Source: a candidate division SR1 bacterium (GTDB taxonomy: Bacteria > Patescibacteriota > JACMRA01). From it: a stretch of DNA of 46,343 nucleotides. The notes below the pieces were generated by a model. That model worked only from the letters and a program-made list of their open reading frames with translations. It did not search any database and had not been told where the DNA came from. The translations under genes and the position numbers were made by a program. Positions 16,397-25,240 of the stretch are shown one piece after another (position 1 is the stretch's first letter; each line of letters starts with the position of its first letter). The DNA lies in NCBI GenBank assembly GCA_014377045.1, contig JACMQI010000010.1, positions 1 through 46,343 of the forward strand, read 5' to 3'.

Positions 16397-18493
16397 ATGT
16401 TCCTATCACACCCGAGTCGACGTAAAGTTGCAGCTTTTATACTAATTTTATGTTGCTTATTTTCTAATTTATTTTTAGTTCCTACATTTTCGCACGAAGA
16501 ATATACTAATACAAGTCAAGTAAAACCTAATTTTTCAACCACACCAGAATTTACAGTTTTACAACCAAAATTAGGGTCAAAAGCATCTATTGAAATTACT
16601 CCATATCGCGACAAAGTTAGTCCTAGTACTACTTTAGTTTCTCCTGTAGTAAACAATTCTCATTCTACTGAGACCCCCTATAGCAATCTTTCTCATCTTA
16701 CAACAAAACTAAATTATCGTTCTTTTGAACAGTCATTGCGATCTGCTCCAGTAAGAAAATTACCTATTATTTTTGTAAACCCAGAGACTGAACTCAATAC
16801 AGACATACTACCATCAATCACTACACCGCCGACAATTACACCACCTCCAGCTGTTATAATACCTATTATCACCCCGCCTATACTACCACCTACGCAACTA
16901 CAAAAGTTGGGTCGCTGGTCTGATCCACAAGCTATGTCAGTCGTTGGTATTCAAGCAAGTACGCTTCCAAACGGCAAAATCTTATTATTTGATGGAAGTG
17001 AAGGAGTAGGAGCTGGTGATGCACGAACTCTCAACTATGAGACTTACGATACAACTGAAAAAAAAATTACAAAATCAATGGCAACTACACCACTTGGTGA
17101 TTTACTTAAATACTCTGCTTTTTGTGCTGCGATGCTCGTACTTCCAAATGGAAATCTGTTTTTAGCAGGTGGCGATGTCCAAGGAGATGCGGTCGGAACT
17201 AAAAAATCAGGAGTTTTTAATATAGTAAATGATACTTGGAGTCTACTTAAGCAAATGTCATTTCCTAGATGGTACCCTTCAGCCATCCAAACACTTAGCG
17301 ATCAAATTTTAGTGGTTGGTGGAACTCAAGATAGCTACACAAACCCAGCTACTACACCAGAGTTATATAACATAGCTACAAATACATGGCGCCAGCTAAT
17401 TGGTGCTGATGATACAAATGATCAGGCGTACGGTGGTATTGGACATTTTTATCCATGGTTATACAACTTAAAAAATGGTAATGTAGCAAATCTAGGACCT
17501 AGACCTACTATTTCTATTATTAATACTGAAAATGAAGGTAGTATCACCAATTTTGCACCAAGAGATTTATATGATAATAACAAAATCCTAAGTGCAAGAA
17601 TGCAATCATATGGTTCAGTCGCTAGATTTTCAACCAATGAAGTACTTTTCACAGGAGGAGGCAATGATGAATTAGATACAAATAAATCTAAACTAAGGCC
17701 AGATTCCACTGATTTATTCGGTATATCTCCCGTTGAAACTGCAAATATTATCAAATTAGATGAGCTTCTAAAGTCACCACCAACCATAAATGGAAGAGAT
17801 CCATTATTTACTCAGCGAACTGGTAATCCTAAAGCCCCAAGGTCTAACGCAACTTTAGTTATTATGGCTGATGGAAAAATCATGCTTACAGGTGGTACAT
17901 CTATGAACGAAAGTGCTAATCGAAATGCTCAATATGATAATGCTGTTTTGACACCTGAAATTTGGGATAAAACAACTGGACTTTGGACAGGGTTAGCAAA
18001 CTATAAAACTCATCGTATATATCACTCTATTGCTTTATTACAAAAAGATGCCACGGTTTTCCAAGCAGGAGGAAGCGGATTTAACGGACAATGTATAGCA
18101 CCAAGAGGAGAAAATAAAATTACCGTTAAAGGAGTAAACGCTTGCAAGCAATACGAAATATATCAACCAGGCTATCTTTTTGATGGAAGCGGAGATCTAA
18201 AAAATAGACCAAATATAACATCTAGTCAGCCATCAAATTTGATCCCTAGTTCTAACTTTAATATTACAAGCAATCAAAATATATCAAAAGTAACCTTTGT
18301 AAAAGCAGGAAATGTCACCCACTCTACAAATATTCAGCAATATTTTATGGATACAGTAATTAAAACCAATGGAAATAAAGCAAATATCACACTACCAGAT
18401 AGCTATTTTGCTGCTCCTAAAGGAATGTATTTTATGTTTGTTTGGGACAAAGATGGCACACCAAGTATTGCTCAAGAAATTGATATAAACTAA
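16397..18493 (+). CDS. Secreted galactose/glyoxal oxidase-like copper radical oxidase
   Basis: This 698-aa protein has a signal peptide (residues ~8-32), a Pro/Thr-rich stalk (~100-170), a seven-bladed Kelch propeller and a C-terminal immunoglobulin-like E-set (DUF1929-type). Residues forming the Cu/Cys-Tyr cofactor of family AA5 can all be located: Cys243 (AFCAAM), Tyr293 (RWYPS), Tyr542-His543 (IYHSI) and His642 (VTHSTN). Such enzymes oxidise alcohols or aldehydes to release H2O2. Activity is inferred, not shown. It is monocistronic behind a TTGACA promoter at ~16341. A non-catalytic Kelch adhesin is the alternative. Confidence 0.85.
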   Translation: MFLSHPSRRKVAAFILILCCLFSNLFLVPTFSHEEYTNTSQVKPNFSTTPEFTVLQPKLGSKASIEITPYRDKVSPSTTLVSPVVNNSHSTETPYSNLSHLTTKLNYRSFEQSLRSAPVRKLPIIFVNPETELNTDILPSITTPPTITPPPAVIIPIITPPILPPTQLQKLGRWSDPQAMSVVGIQASTLPNGKILLFDGSEGVGAGDARTLNYETYDTTEKKITKSMATTPLGDLLKYSAFCAAMLVLPNGNLFLAGGDVQGDAVGTKKSGVFNIVNDTWSLLKQMSFPRWYPSAIQTLSDQILVVGGTQDSYTNPATTPELYNIATNTWRQLIGADDTNDQAYGGIGHFYPWLYNLKNGNVANLGPRPTISIINTENEGSITNFAPRDLYDNNKILSARMQSYGSVARFSTNEVLFTGGGNDELDTNKSKLRPDSTDLFGISPVETANIIKLDELLKSPPTINGRDPLFTQRTGNPKAPRSNATLVIMADGKIMLTGGTSMNESANRNAQYDNAVLTPEIWDKTTGLWTGLANYKTHRIYHSIALLQKDATVFQAGGSGFNGQCIAPRGENKITVKGVNACKQYEIYQPGYLFDGSGDLKNRPNITSSQPSNLIPSSNFNITSNQNISKVTFVKAGNVTHSTNIQQYFMDTVIKTNGNKANITLPDSYFAAPKGMYFMFVWDKDGTPSIAQEIDIN

Positions 18494-18742
18494 ACTTTAC
18501 AGCATCAGTATTTTGTATAAAATTAATCTCTATATTATTAACATTTTTAATGGTCATTATTTTAGTAATTAAGTGCTTTATTTTAAACACAAAACTTTTG
18601 CCCTTGCCAAAAATCTAAAAACTGTTTACATATTATGTAGTAAACCTGTTTTACTATCATATTATTCTGAAAATCCAACCTCACCTTAATACTTAGCCAA
18701 TTAACACTTACAAATTATAAACAATTAACTTATTACCCTATT

Positions 18743-19081
18743 ATGTCAGACAACAAAACTACACTATTCCTACACGGATTCCCATCAGAAATGGATAAAC
18801 AGGCTCGAATCGATTTCGTTCTAGAAAAATTTGGAGAATACGACGAAACAATCACAGAAGCAAATATCAAAATTATAGAAAACCGTGAATACGGAGGTCT
18901 TAAGAATTTCTGTTTTGCTGATTTAGACTTTGCAGGTGCAAAGAAAGCTATGTCTTCAGATCTAAACGGATTTGCATTTGATGAAGATAGCAAACTCTCT
19001 ATCTCAATCGCTAAACCACGTGAAGCACGAGATAATAGCGGATACAATAACGGAGGAGGACGATCAAACAACAACTGGTAA
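18743..19081 (+). CDS. RRM-type RNA-binding protein
   Basis: This 112-aa protein has a single RNA-recognition motif. An RNP2-like TLFLHGFPSE (residues 7-16) and an RNP1-like GLKNFCFADLDF (~52-63) are seen, and the last ~18 residues are a Gly/Asn/Arg-rich tail (YNNGGGRSNNNW). Bacterial proteins of this design bind single-stranded RNA, often in cold response or RNA chaperoning. It is transcribed alone, 70 nt upstream of the RNase HII gene. No Shine-Dalgarno sequence is apparent. Confidence 0.85.
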   Translation: MSDNKTTLFLHGFPSEMDKQARIDFVLEKFGEYDETITEANIKIIENREYGGLKNFCFADLDFAGAKKAMSSDLNGFAFDEDSKLSISIAKPREARDNSGYNNGGGRSNNNW

Positions 19082-19154
19082 GCCTTAGCCAAAACAAGAT
19101 AGAATACATCCAGGTAATACTGGATTATTCTTTTAGTAAAAAGTGTGTTAATTT

Positions 19155-19850
19155 ATGAAATATACTTTAGGAATTGATGAAGTAGGAAGAGGGTGCCTCG
19201 CTGGCCCTGTCTATATGGCATCCGTATTACTTGATAACAGCTATCCGAGATATTGCGACCATTTGCAAAAAGATAATTACTTAGAACATCGAGAACTAGT
19301 TTATATACGAGATAGCAAGAAACTAAGTTTAGTTAGACGTAATGCGGTGCTAAACATGGTTACAGAAAAGCAAATTTATCATCAGATAATTCATGTAAGT
19401 AATTCGCTTATAGATAAATACGGTATGGGAATCTGTTTATCGTATATTATCTTAATTCTTATATCACTTTGCCAAAATTCCAATGAATCACAAATCATTA
19501 TTGATGGGCAAATTACTCTAATTCGAGAACCAAATAAAAATATTCTTAGTACCATATTAAAAGAAAATAATATTAAATCAATAAAAATTATAGACATTGA
19601 TACCGTAAATATTTTAAGAGAAAATAAAGCAGATGATAATTATCTATCTGTAGCTATAGCAAGCTCTGTAGCTAAAGTAATCCGGGATAATCTAATGAAT
19701 GAGTTACATTTAAACTATCCAGAATTTGGGTGGAATCAAAACAAAGGCTATGGAACAGTTAAGAATCGAGAAGCTATAAAAAAACACCTAGATAATCAAT
19801 ACTTGAGGCAAAGTTATTTGGATAATATTAGAGCTAGCCTGAAAGCTTGA
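19155..19850 (+). CDS. rnhB: Ribonuclease HII
   Basis: This 231-aa enzyme cleaves the RNA strand of RNA-DNA hybrids and removes misincorporated ribonucleotides. The signature GIDEVGRGCLAGPV holds catalytic Asp8 and Glu9. RDSKKLS, IIDGQI with a further Asp, and KADDNYLSVAIASSVAKVIRD with the last catalytic Asp follow. The C-terminus has the typical GYGT motif. It ends with TGA, one of the clear TGA stops in the window. Confidence 0.96.
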   Translation: MKYTLGIDEVGRGCLAGPVYMASVLLDNSYPRYCDHLQKDNYLEHRELVYIRDSKKLSLVRRNAVLNMVTEKQIYHQIIHVSNSLIDKYGMGICLSYIILILISLCQNSNESQIIIDGQITLIREPNKNILSTILKENNIKSIKIIDIDTVNILRENKADDNYLSVAIASSVAKVIRDNLMNELHLNYPEFGWNQNKGYGTVKNREAIKKHLDNQYLRQSYLDNIRASLKA

Positions 19851-19868
19851 CACCAAGCTATCAAAATT

Positions 19869-21053
19869 TTACTTTTTTAGACTAATTAAATAATTATAAC
19901 CTTCAGGGTTTTGATCAATAAAGTCTCTAATCGGCGTAAACCAAGCTACAAGACAGTCAGCTACACCGTTTTTAAGGTCCATTGGATGCAATTTTCCGCT
20001 TAAATAATCTTTTTCTAGTTCTTCATATGAATTATAAATTAAGTCACCACCCCACTCTAGTTTTCGCTTTATTTCTATTATTTTACCAGCTGGATATATC
20101 ATTTTTCGAGACCAATCTAAAAATGGATTGAATTCCTGCTCATTTCTTTTTTCTTCTTCAGTTTGACTATCTTGCGGCATTGGACAATAAGCTTTTTTAA
20201 GTTTTCGAGCTATTTCTTCACTACTATCATGGACAAAAATACATGAATTTGGTTTAGATTTTGACATCTTGCTTGCTTCAAAAATATTGGTTTCTTCTCT
20301 TAAAATAGGCTTATCTAACCCCAAAAGAAGAGCATGGTGTACAGCTATGGGCTTAACAGCCAAAGTGCCAATTTTGAGTGCAAAAATATCACTTAACTTC
20401 GGTGCAACCTCACGCATTAGTACATGGCATTTTCTTTGATCTATTCCTGCATGTACTATATGAGTTTGCATAAAAAAAGCGTCAGCAACCTGTAAAGGAG
20501 CATACCTGAGTGTTCCAAAATCTACATCGCTTCCTGCAGCTTTTCCAGTAATCGAGACAGATTTAAGGACACGAGATAGAGTTAAGTTCTTAGCCACCAT
20601 CAAATCGTATGTCCAAAAGGTATTACCATTTCGTTCCAGCTTATAGACATCTTCAGCAAAAAGAATATCAATATCGTCAATATTACACCCGACCACTTCA
20701 CAACATTTGAGCATGACGGGACCAAAGTATTCGTGAGCAACTCTGCGTATAGTCTCGATATTGCCATCTAGTTTGTTATTTAGCCAGGTATGATAGTCAG
20801 CCAGCCAAATGGAACACTTAACTCCAGCATCTTGTAGTTTTTTTATCTTTAGGGCACTCATAATACCAGTACCAATATGAATCTGACCACTAATTTCAAA
20901 TCCGATATAATGCTTAATAGGTTGTCCAGATATCTCAGATTCTTTAATAAACTTGTCTAGTTCTATTTCTAAAGATTGTTCATTATTTGGTAAAACTTCT
21001 ACAGAATTGAAAAATATAGCATCTTTAAGTAAATTTAGATCATATTTTAGCAT
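19869..21053 (-). CDS. tyrS: Tyrosyl-tRNA synthetase, archaeal/eukaryotic type
   Basis: This 394-aa class I synthetase charges tRNA-Tyr. The HIGH-equivalent is HIGTG within YIGFEISGQIHIGTG, and the KMSKS loop is SKMSKSKPN. Blocks such as AGIDQRKCHVLMREV, KKAYCP and GGDLIYNSYEELEKDYLSGKLHPMDLKNGVA follow the archaeal/eukaryotic TyrRS pattern. No S4 domain, which ends bacterial TyrRS, is present. A TTGACG box about 45 nt upstream suggests its own short-leader promoter. TrpRS is the closest alternative but the blocks fit TyrRS better. Confidence 0.88.
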   Translation of the reverse strand: MLKYDLNLLKDAIFFNSVEVLPNNEQSLEIELDKFIKESEISGQPIKHYIGFEISGQIHIGTGIMSALKIKKLQDAGVKCSIWLADYHTWLNNKLDGNIETIRRVAHEYFGPVMLKCCEVVGCNIDDIDILFAEDVYKLERNGNTFWTYDLMVAKNLTLSRVLKSVSITGKAAGSDVDFGTLRYAPLQVADAFFMQTHIVHAGIDQRKCHVLMREVAPKLSDIFALKIGTLAVKPIAVHHALLLGLDKPILREETNIFEASKMSKSKPNSCIFVHDSSEEIARKLKKAYCPMPQDSQTEEEKRNEQEFNPFLDWSRKMIYPAGKIIEIKRKLEWGGDLIYNSYEELEKDYLSGKLHPMDLKNGVADCLVAWFTPIRDFIDQNPEGYNYLISLKK

Positions 21054-21176
21054 ATTAATGATATTAATAACTTATAATCATGAAGCTCGTCAAGTATCTT
21101 TTCACTAAGTTATAGTTGACAAATACACCAACCTTACTTAAGTCTATATAATATAAATCTTATTATTCAAACTATT

Positions 21177-21911
21177 ATGCCAGGATCTAACAAATTTGAT
21201 TTTAAAAAGCCGTATCAGTCAGGAGAAGATTTTGATACATATATAAAAGAAACAGAATACCATCTTAAGAATCGTATTGATTCTAAGACAACCCATAGTA
21301 ATTTACTTGGGCTTGTGACCATCCTAACCATTGGTATTTTAGGACTAGGCGGATACCTATTTTGGCAAACCCAAAATGGTAATAATGCCCTAAATATACT
21401 ACAACAAAAGAAAGTGGCTGGTGTACAGGAAACATCAGTTCAAAATATTTTTTCAGGAGAGGGATTTAGTATTATACTCAAAAATAATACTCCATCAGGA
21501 TTTGAATCTACCAAAAAAACTGTAGATTTTCCGTATATAAAAAATAAAAAAGGTGTAGAAACAACACTCTTTAATAAACAAGATATTAACGGTACTGTTG
21601 TGACAAATTCTATTTCGATAGTAACTAGTGAGTATGATAATGCTTATGATTTACAAAAATTTGGTAACTTAGTTGTTCAAAACCTTGGTTCAGATTATGA
21701 AATCAAATCTAGCGAAATATCTGTACCAAAAAATATTAAATTATCAAAAATTCAAAAAAAAGATAGTACTGGAGACGTCAGTTATTTTGCGGCAGTTACT
21801 GCAGATAACTATTACATGATAAAAATTATCAATGAAAGTAAGGATTACGCTGAGCTAAGCGAATATACCAAATTTACTGATAGTTTTTTAGAAGGTCTAT
21901 ATCTTAATTAA
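21177..21911 (+). CDS. Single-span membrane protein, unknown function
   Basis: This 244-aa protein has a ~44-residue charged cytoplasmic head, a transmembrane segment at about 45-64 (LLGLVTILTIGILGLGGYLFW) and a ~175-residue extracytoplasmic domain. That domain alternates beta strands and Lys/Asn loops and ends LSEYTKFTDSFLEGLYLN, reminiscent of PsbP-like or lipoprotein folds, but no motif decides this. It diverges from tyrS; a TTGACA at ~21117 lies between them. Confidence 0.7.
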   Translation: MPGSNKFDFKKPYQSGEDFDTYIKETEYHLKNRIDSKTTHSNLLGLVTILTIGILGLGGYLFWQTQNGNNALNILQQKKVAGVQETSVQNIFSGEGFSIILKNNTPSGFESTKKTVDFPYIKNKKGVETTLFNKQDINGTVVTNSISIVTSEYDNAYDLQKFGNLVVQNLGSDYEIKSSEISVPKNIKLSKIQKKDSTGDVSYFAAVTADNYYMIKIINESKDYAELSEYTKFTDSFLEGLYLN

Positions 21912-21990
21912 AATCAATAGTTATTTAATACCAAATCAGTACATATTTTATCACAATGAAAATTTGAATCTGTATATTTTGACACTAATA

Positions 21991-22015
21991 AATAAAATTT
22001 CACCCTAGGGTGAAA
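21991..22015 (-). terminator. Terminator of rpsG
   Basis: The perfect palindrome TTTCACCCTAGGGTGAAA (21998-22015) is followed on the minus strand by TTTTATT. It lies 27 nt after the rpsG stop and could also stop the convergent gene at 21911. Confidence 0.75.
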
Positions 22016-22041
22016 TAATGTATTAGTATATTCTTGTACGA

Positions 22042-22533
22042 TTACTTCTTTCGAGAAACACGAGATGCTAAGTGAGCAAACGCTTTATTTCCAGCAGCTG
22101 TTTGGTGTACAGAGTTTCGTTTAGCGACTGCAGGTCCTTCAAGATTGTACGAGTCACGTAGAATTTGTTGGAGTTTGCTAGCCATGTTACGGCCTTTTAT
22201 ATCACGAGCACTGTTTGAGATCCAAGTAAGTGCCAATCTGAGAGCGCGAGCTTCGTAAGGCTCAATAGGTACTTGATAATTTGCACCACCCACACGTACC
22301 GACTTGACTTCAATTTGTGGTTTCACGTTTGCTATTACTGTATCTAAAACTTCTAATGGAGCAACTTGAAGCTCATCACTAGCACCTTTAAGTGCTTCAG
22401 TAACAATTTTTGCAGCAACAGTTTTTTTACCATCCCACATAATACGGTTTATAAGGCGAGAAACAAGGATACTATTGAAAGTATTGTCTGGTAAAATAGT
22501 TGGTCTTTTGAGGACTCTTTTTCTTCTTGGCAT
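22042..22533 (-). CDS. rpsG: 30S ribosomal protein S7
   Basis: This 163-aa head protein of the small subunit nucleates 16S rRNA 3'-domain assembly. MPRRKRVLKRPTILPD, NRIMWDGKKTVAAKI, VRVGGANYQVPIE and the tail AFAHLASRVSRKK are standard. The ATG at 22533 is chosen, since an in-frame start 7 codons upstream would add non-conserved residues. A TTGACA-N17-AATACT promoter (22573-22545) ends 11 nt before this ATG. The gene stands alone, without rpsL, fusA or tuf. Confidence 0.96.
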   Translation of the reverse strand: MPRRKRVLKRPTILPDNTFNSILVSRLINRIMWDGKKTVAAKIVTEALKGASDELQVAPLEVLDTVIANVKPQIEVKSVRVGGANYQVPIEPYEARALRLALTWISNSARDIKGRNMASKLQQILRDSYNLEGPAVAKRNSVHQTAAGNKAFAHLASRVSRKK

Positions 22534-22616
22534 ATTTATAACAAAGTATTTCAAAAACTTTGAAAGTTGTCAAGTAAATTTGGCTTAGTTTTATTATAAT
22601 AGTAAGTATAATATTC

Positions 22617-22645
22617 TTGACAAAACTAAAATTTTTATATATTAT
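22617..22645 (+). promoter_or_regulatory. Promoter of initiator tRNA-Met
   Basis: TTGACA (22617-22622), 17-nt spacer, TATTAT (22640-22645). The mature tRNA begins about 100 nt downstream, so an unusually long leader would be processed off. The rpsG promoter faces the other way 45 nt to the left. Confidence 0.65.
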
Positions 22646-22749
22646 TATTAATGTCGGTTAATTTTTTGGATTCTCGATAGTATTGAAACCCTAGATTCCT
22701 TATTATCCTCAATATTAAATCAATCACTATAAAACAAATAAAACTTGAT

Positions 22750-22823
22750 CGCGGGATTGAGTAACGGCAGCTCACGTGGCTCATAACCACGCAGTCCAGG
22801 TTCGAGTCCTGGTCCCGCCACCA
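22750..22823 (+). tRNA. Initiator tRNA-fMet (CAT)
   Basis: The anticodon stem CGTGG/CCACG encloses loop CTCATAA (anticodon CAT). With encoded CCA the acceptor is CGCGGGA/TCCCGCC, leaving a C1-C72 mismatch. An unpaired 1-72 position is the bacterial initiator hallmark, where C1-A72 is usual. The 29-31/39-41 pairs are T-A, G-C, G-C rather than three G-C. Confidence 0.85.
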
Positions 22824-22836
22824 TCATAAATTACTT

Positions 22837-22858
22837 CCACCCTAAAGGTGGATTTTGT
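22837..22858 (+). terminator. Terminator after tRNA-fMet
   Basis: The hairpin CCACC-CTAAA-GGTGG is followed by ATTTTGTG, 14 nt past the tRNA. Confidence 0.55.
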
Positions 22859-22982
22859 GTTATTTATAAAATATGTTTACCCTTGTGCGCATTAATTATT
22901 TCTGCTGTATTAGGTACAGCCATTTTGGTTTATTTTAAAATTTGGAGGAAAACTAAATTTGCTCATTTCAAACGTTCTTAAT

Positions 22983-24992
22983 AAAGTTGTCATTAAATCG
23001 AACACTCTTACCCACAAAACTATCGCTGGTAGCGTAGATGCACTGAAGATTTGTGGTGATATTGGTACTACCTGTGTGTGTCAGTACTATTTCTAGTAGT
23101 ATAGTGCTACACACTTTAGCTCATTAAATTAATCCCAAATATTAGGTATTACAAATTTATTAATTTGGACTAGTATTCTAGTATTTATACTGTATATATT
23201 CGGCTTAGCGCATTTGACGGATTTAGAAGAAAAAATAGAAGGCAGATCACCTGTATTTTACTTACTTATACAGCAATTAAAGACAGAGCCTCTTACAGCA
23301 TCAACCTTTCTTTCAATCGTGGTTCTTGTAATGATGGCCCTGACTATACTAGATTTCTGGCTCACAGGCGTCACCAGTCTACTTACAGCATTTAGCGGAC
23401 TTAAAATTGCCATTCTAGACCTGTATCCATATACTGAGTGTGGATTCCTGCTTACATAGTGGCTATATGATTTTTTGGACCACTTATGAGCAAAAGGTAT
23501 CGATAAGATAAATTCATTTTTTGGGCCTATAACCCTAATTTAGTTTATTTTAGTATCCATCTTTAGCATGTTTGCAATATCTCAGAACCCAAACTTTCTA
23601 TCAGCTTCGATAAAATTCTTACCTTTGACCATCACTATGAGGCTTTTTAGAACTTTGATATTGATTATTACGGGTTGGGAAGAAGTGCAACCAGATCGCA
23701 AAGATCATATGTTAGATATTTCTGGTAGTCGCGCAGTATTGCCTATTCAAATTGCATTTAGTGTCAACATTATAACAAATATTCTGTCTGTTTTAGCTCA
23801 ATGTTCTTTTACTCTTCAGTTAGCTGTAGGAATAAAAATTATACACGGTATCATAAGAAACCCTTTAACAAACCCGTTTACTATAGAAAAAAATCTTCTA
23901 AATAAATTTTTTGGTGCTTTGCCTTCACAGCAAATTATATTTTTTATGGTTGCCTATGCCCTGGTCGGAGTCATTATCGCAACTATACTTGGAGCCCAAA
24001 ATATCTTTGCTGAGCTCCATGGACTAGGTTTGTAGTTGCACATGCCTCGCATCTTCACTAGCAAGACAAACAAATACGAGTTTTATGTTCGGTCTATTTG
24101 TAACAGCTTGGTAATTGGGTATGCGTTACTTATTATTTTAGTTCAAACTGATGAAAAATTAGCCAGTGCATACGGTACTTCAATAATATGTAGTATGTTT
24201 GTTGGAAGTTTTCTAGCTAGCCAGCTCGTACCATATGTGATAAAAGAGCTTAATATCCAATCATCTTATAAGCGATTTCTTAAAAAAGCTGCAGCTATAT
24301 TTTTCAGTATTTGTAGTTTTCTTAGTATCTTATCTTCTAGGTGAGTTAAGTAAAATAGTTGAAGGAAAATGGATGACACTACTTGGTGCGGCTATTTTTA
24401 CCTTATTCTAGATTCATATCAATGGAGAGAAGAGTGCGTGAGTGAAGTATTAAATACTTAAACAATGACTATTACTGAACTGTATACTACTCACGAGACA
24501 TCTCCAGTTACAGGTATACTATTAGTAAAACCTTATAGTAATAGAATAAATGATGTAAATAAAGCACCCGTTTTCTTTCAAATGTACGCTCAAAAGCATC
24601 GTGTAGTTCCTCAGTATCTTATTTGTATAAGTATCAATATCGGCGTTGTTGCAAATAAGGTTTCTGGTCGATTCTCTTATCAGTTGCATCCTTATAGTAA
24701 TCACGAGGTTATTACTATCTCTGCAAGCTATGGATGGGCTGACGAGATCGATATTTACGATGCTATTGATTATATGAGTCATAAAATTAAGGTAGATCAG
24801 CTAGAAAATAGTATTTTTCTAACAAATAAGATCTATCTAACTTCTCGCAAACGAACCACTTAGTACCGCTGGTTAAAATACGAAATATATATATGCGAAT
24901 CCGTACAAATTTCAGTCAACCATTTCACGAATTGGTAGGTATTAATAACCCAAATAGTATAGTCAAAGTCAACTTTACTACCAAAATTTAAT
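22983..24992 (+). pseudogene. kup: Decayed Kup-family potassium transporter
   Basis: Kup homology runs through the region: GDIGTT (23055), a transmembrane block ending LKIAILDLYPY, FFGPITLI (~23520), an ITGWEEVQPD block (~23675), LASAYGTSII (~24160), EGKWMTLLGAAIF (~24364) and the cytoplasmic tail from GILLVKPYSN to about 24860. Most lies in one frame but is broken by about eight in-frame stops (such as TAGTAG near 23094, TAG 23457, TAG 24033). Frame changes occur near 24330-24460 and before the last 33 codons (24893-24992). Kup imports K+ with protons; no working transporter can be made. Confidence 0.85.
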
Positions 24993-25085
24993 TATACCTA
25001 TTTACTTGTCTTCATATATACTATGGGTTTTTTTATATCTTCTTGACAAAATCAAACTTGTTTGTCATCTTCACTATTACATAGT

Positions 25086-25163
25086 GGGATTGTAGCTCAG
25101 CTGGTTTAGAGCGCCGCCCTGTCACGGCGGAGGTCACGGGTTCGAACCCCGCCAGTCCCGCCA
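25086..25163 (+). tRNA. tRNA-Asp (GTC)
   Basis: The acceptor stem GGGATTG/CAGTCCC and anticodon stem CCGCC/GGCGG with loop CTGTCAC (anticodon GTC) are clear, and discriminator G plus CCA is encoded. A TTGACA box lies about 40 nt upstream. Confidence 0.95.
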
Positions 25164-25176
25164 TTATAAAACTTAA

Positions 25177-25197
25177 CACCTTAGGGTGATTTTTTTG
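25177..25197 (+). terminator. Terminator after tRNA-Asp
   Basis: The small hairpin CACC-TTAG-GGTG is followed by ATTTTTTTG, 13 nt past the tRNA. Confidence 0.5.
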
Positions 25198-25240
25198 TTG
25201 ATACTTTACAAAGATCAAGTTTTTATTTAGCCTTATTTAC

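Noticed and set aside
18494-18742. Gene or RNA between the oxidase-like gene and the RRM gene
   Set aside because: AT-rich sequence without a supported frame, strong hairpin or clear promoter.
21998-22015. Perfect 18-bp palindrome as a repressor operator
   Set aside because: It lies just after rpsG and is followed by TTTTATT on that strand, so a terminator explains it.
25033-25218. Minus-strand frame over tRNA-Asp
   Set aside because: It is the complement of a tRNA gene and its promoter and matches no family.
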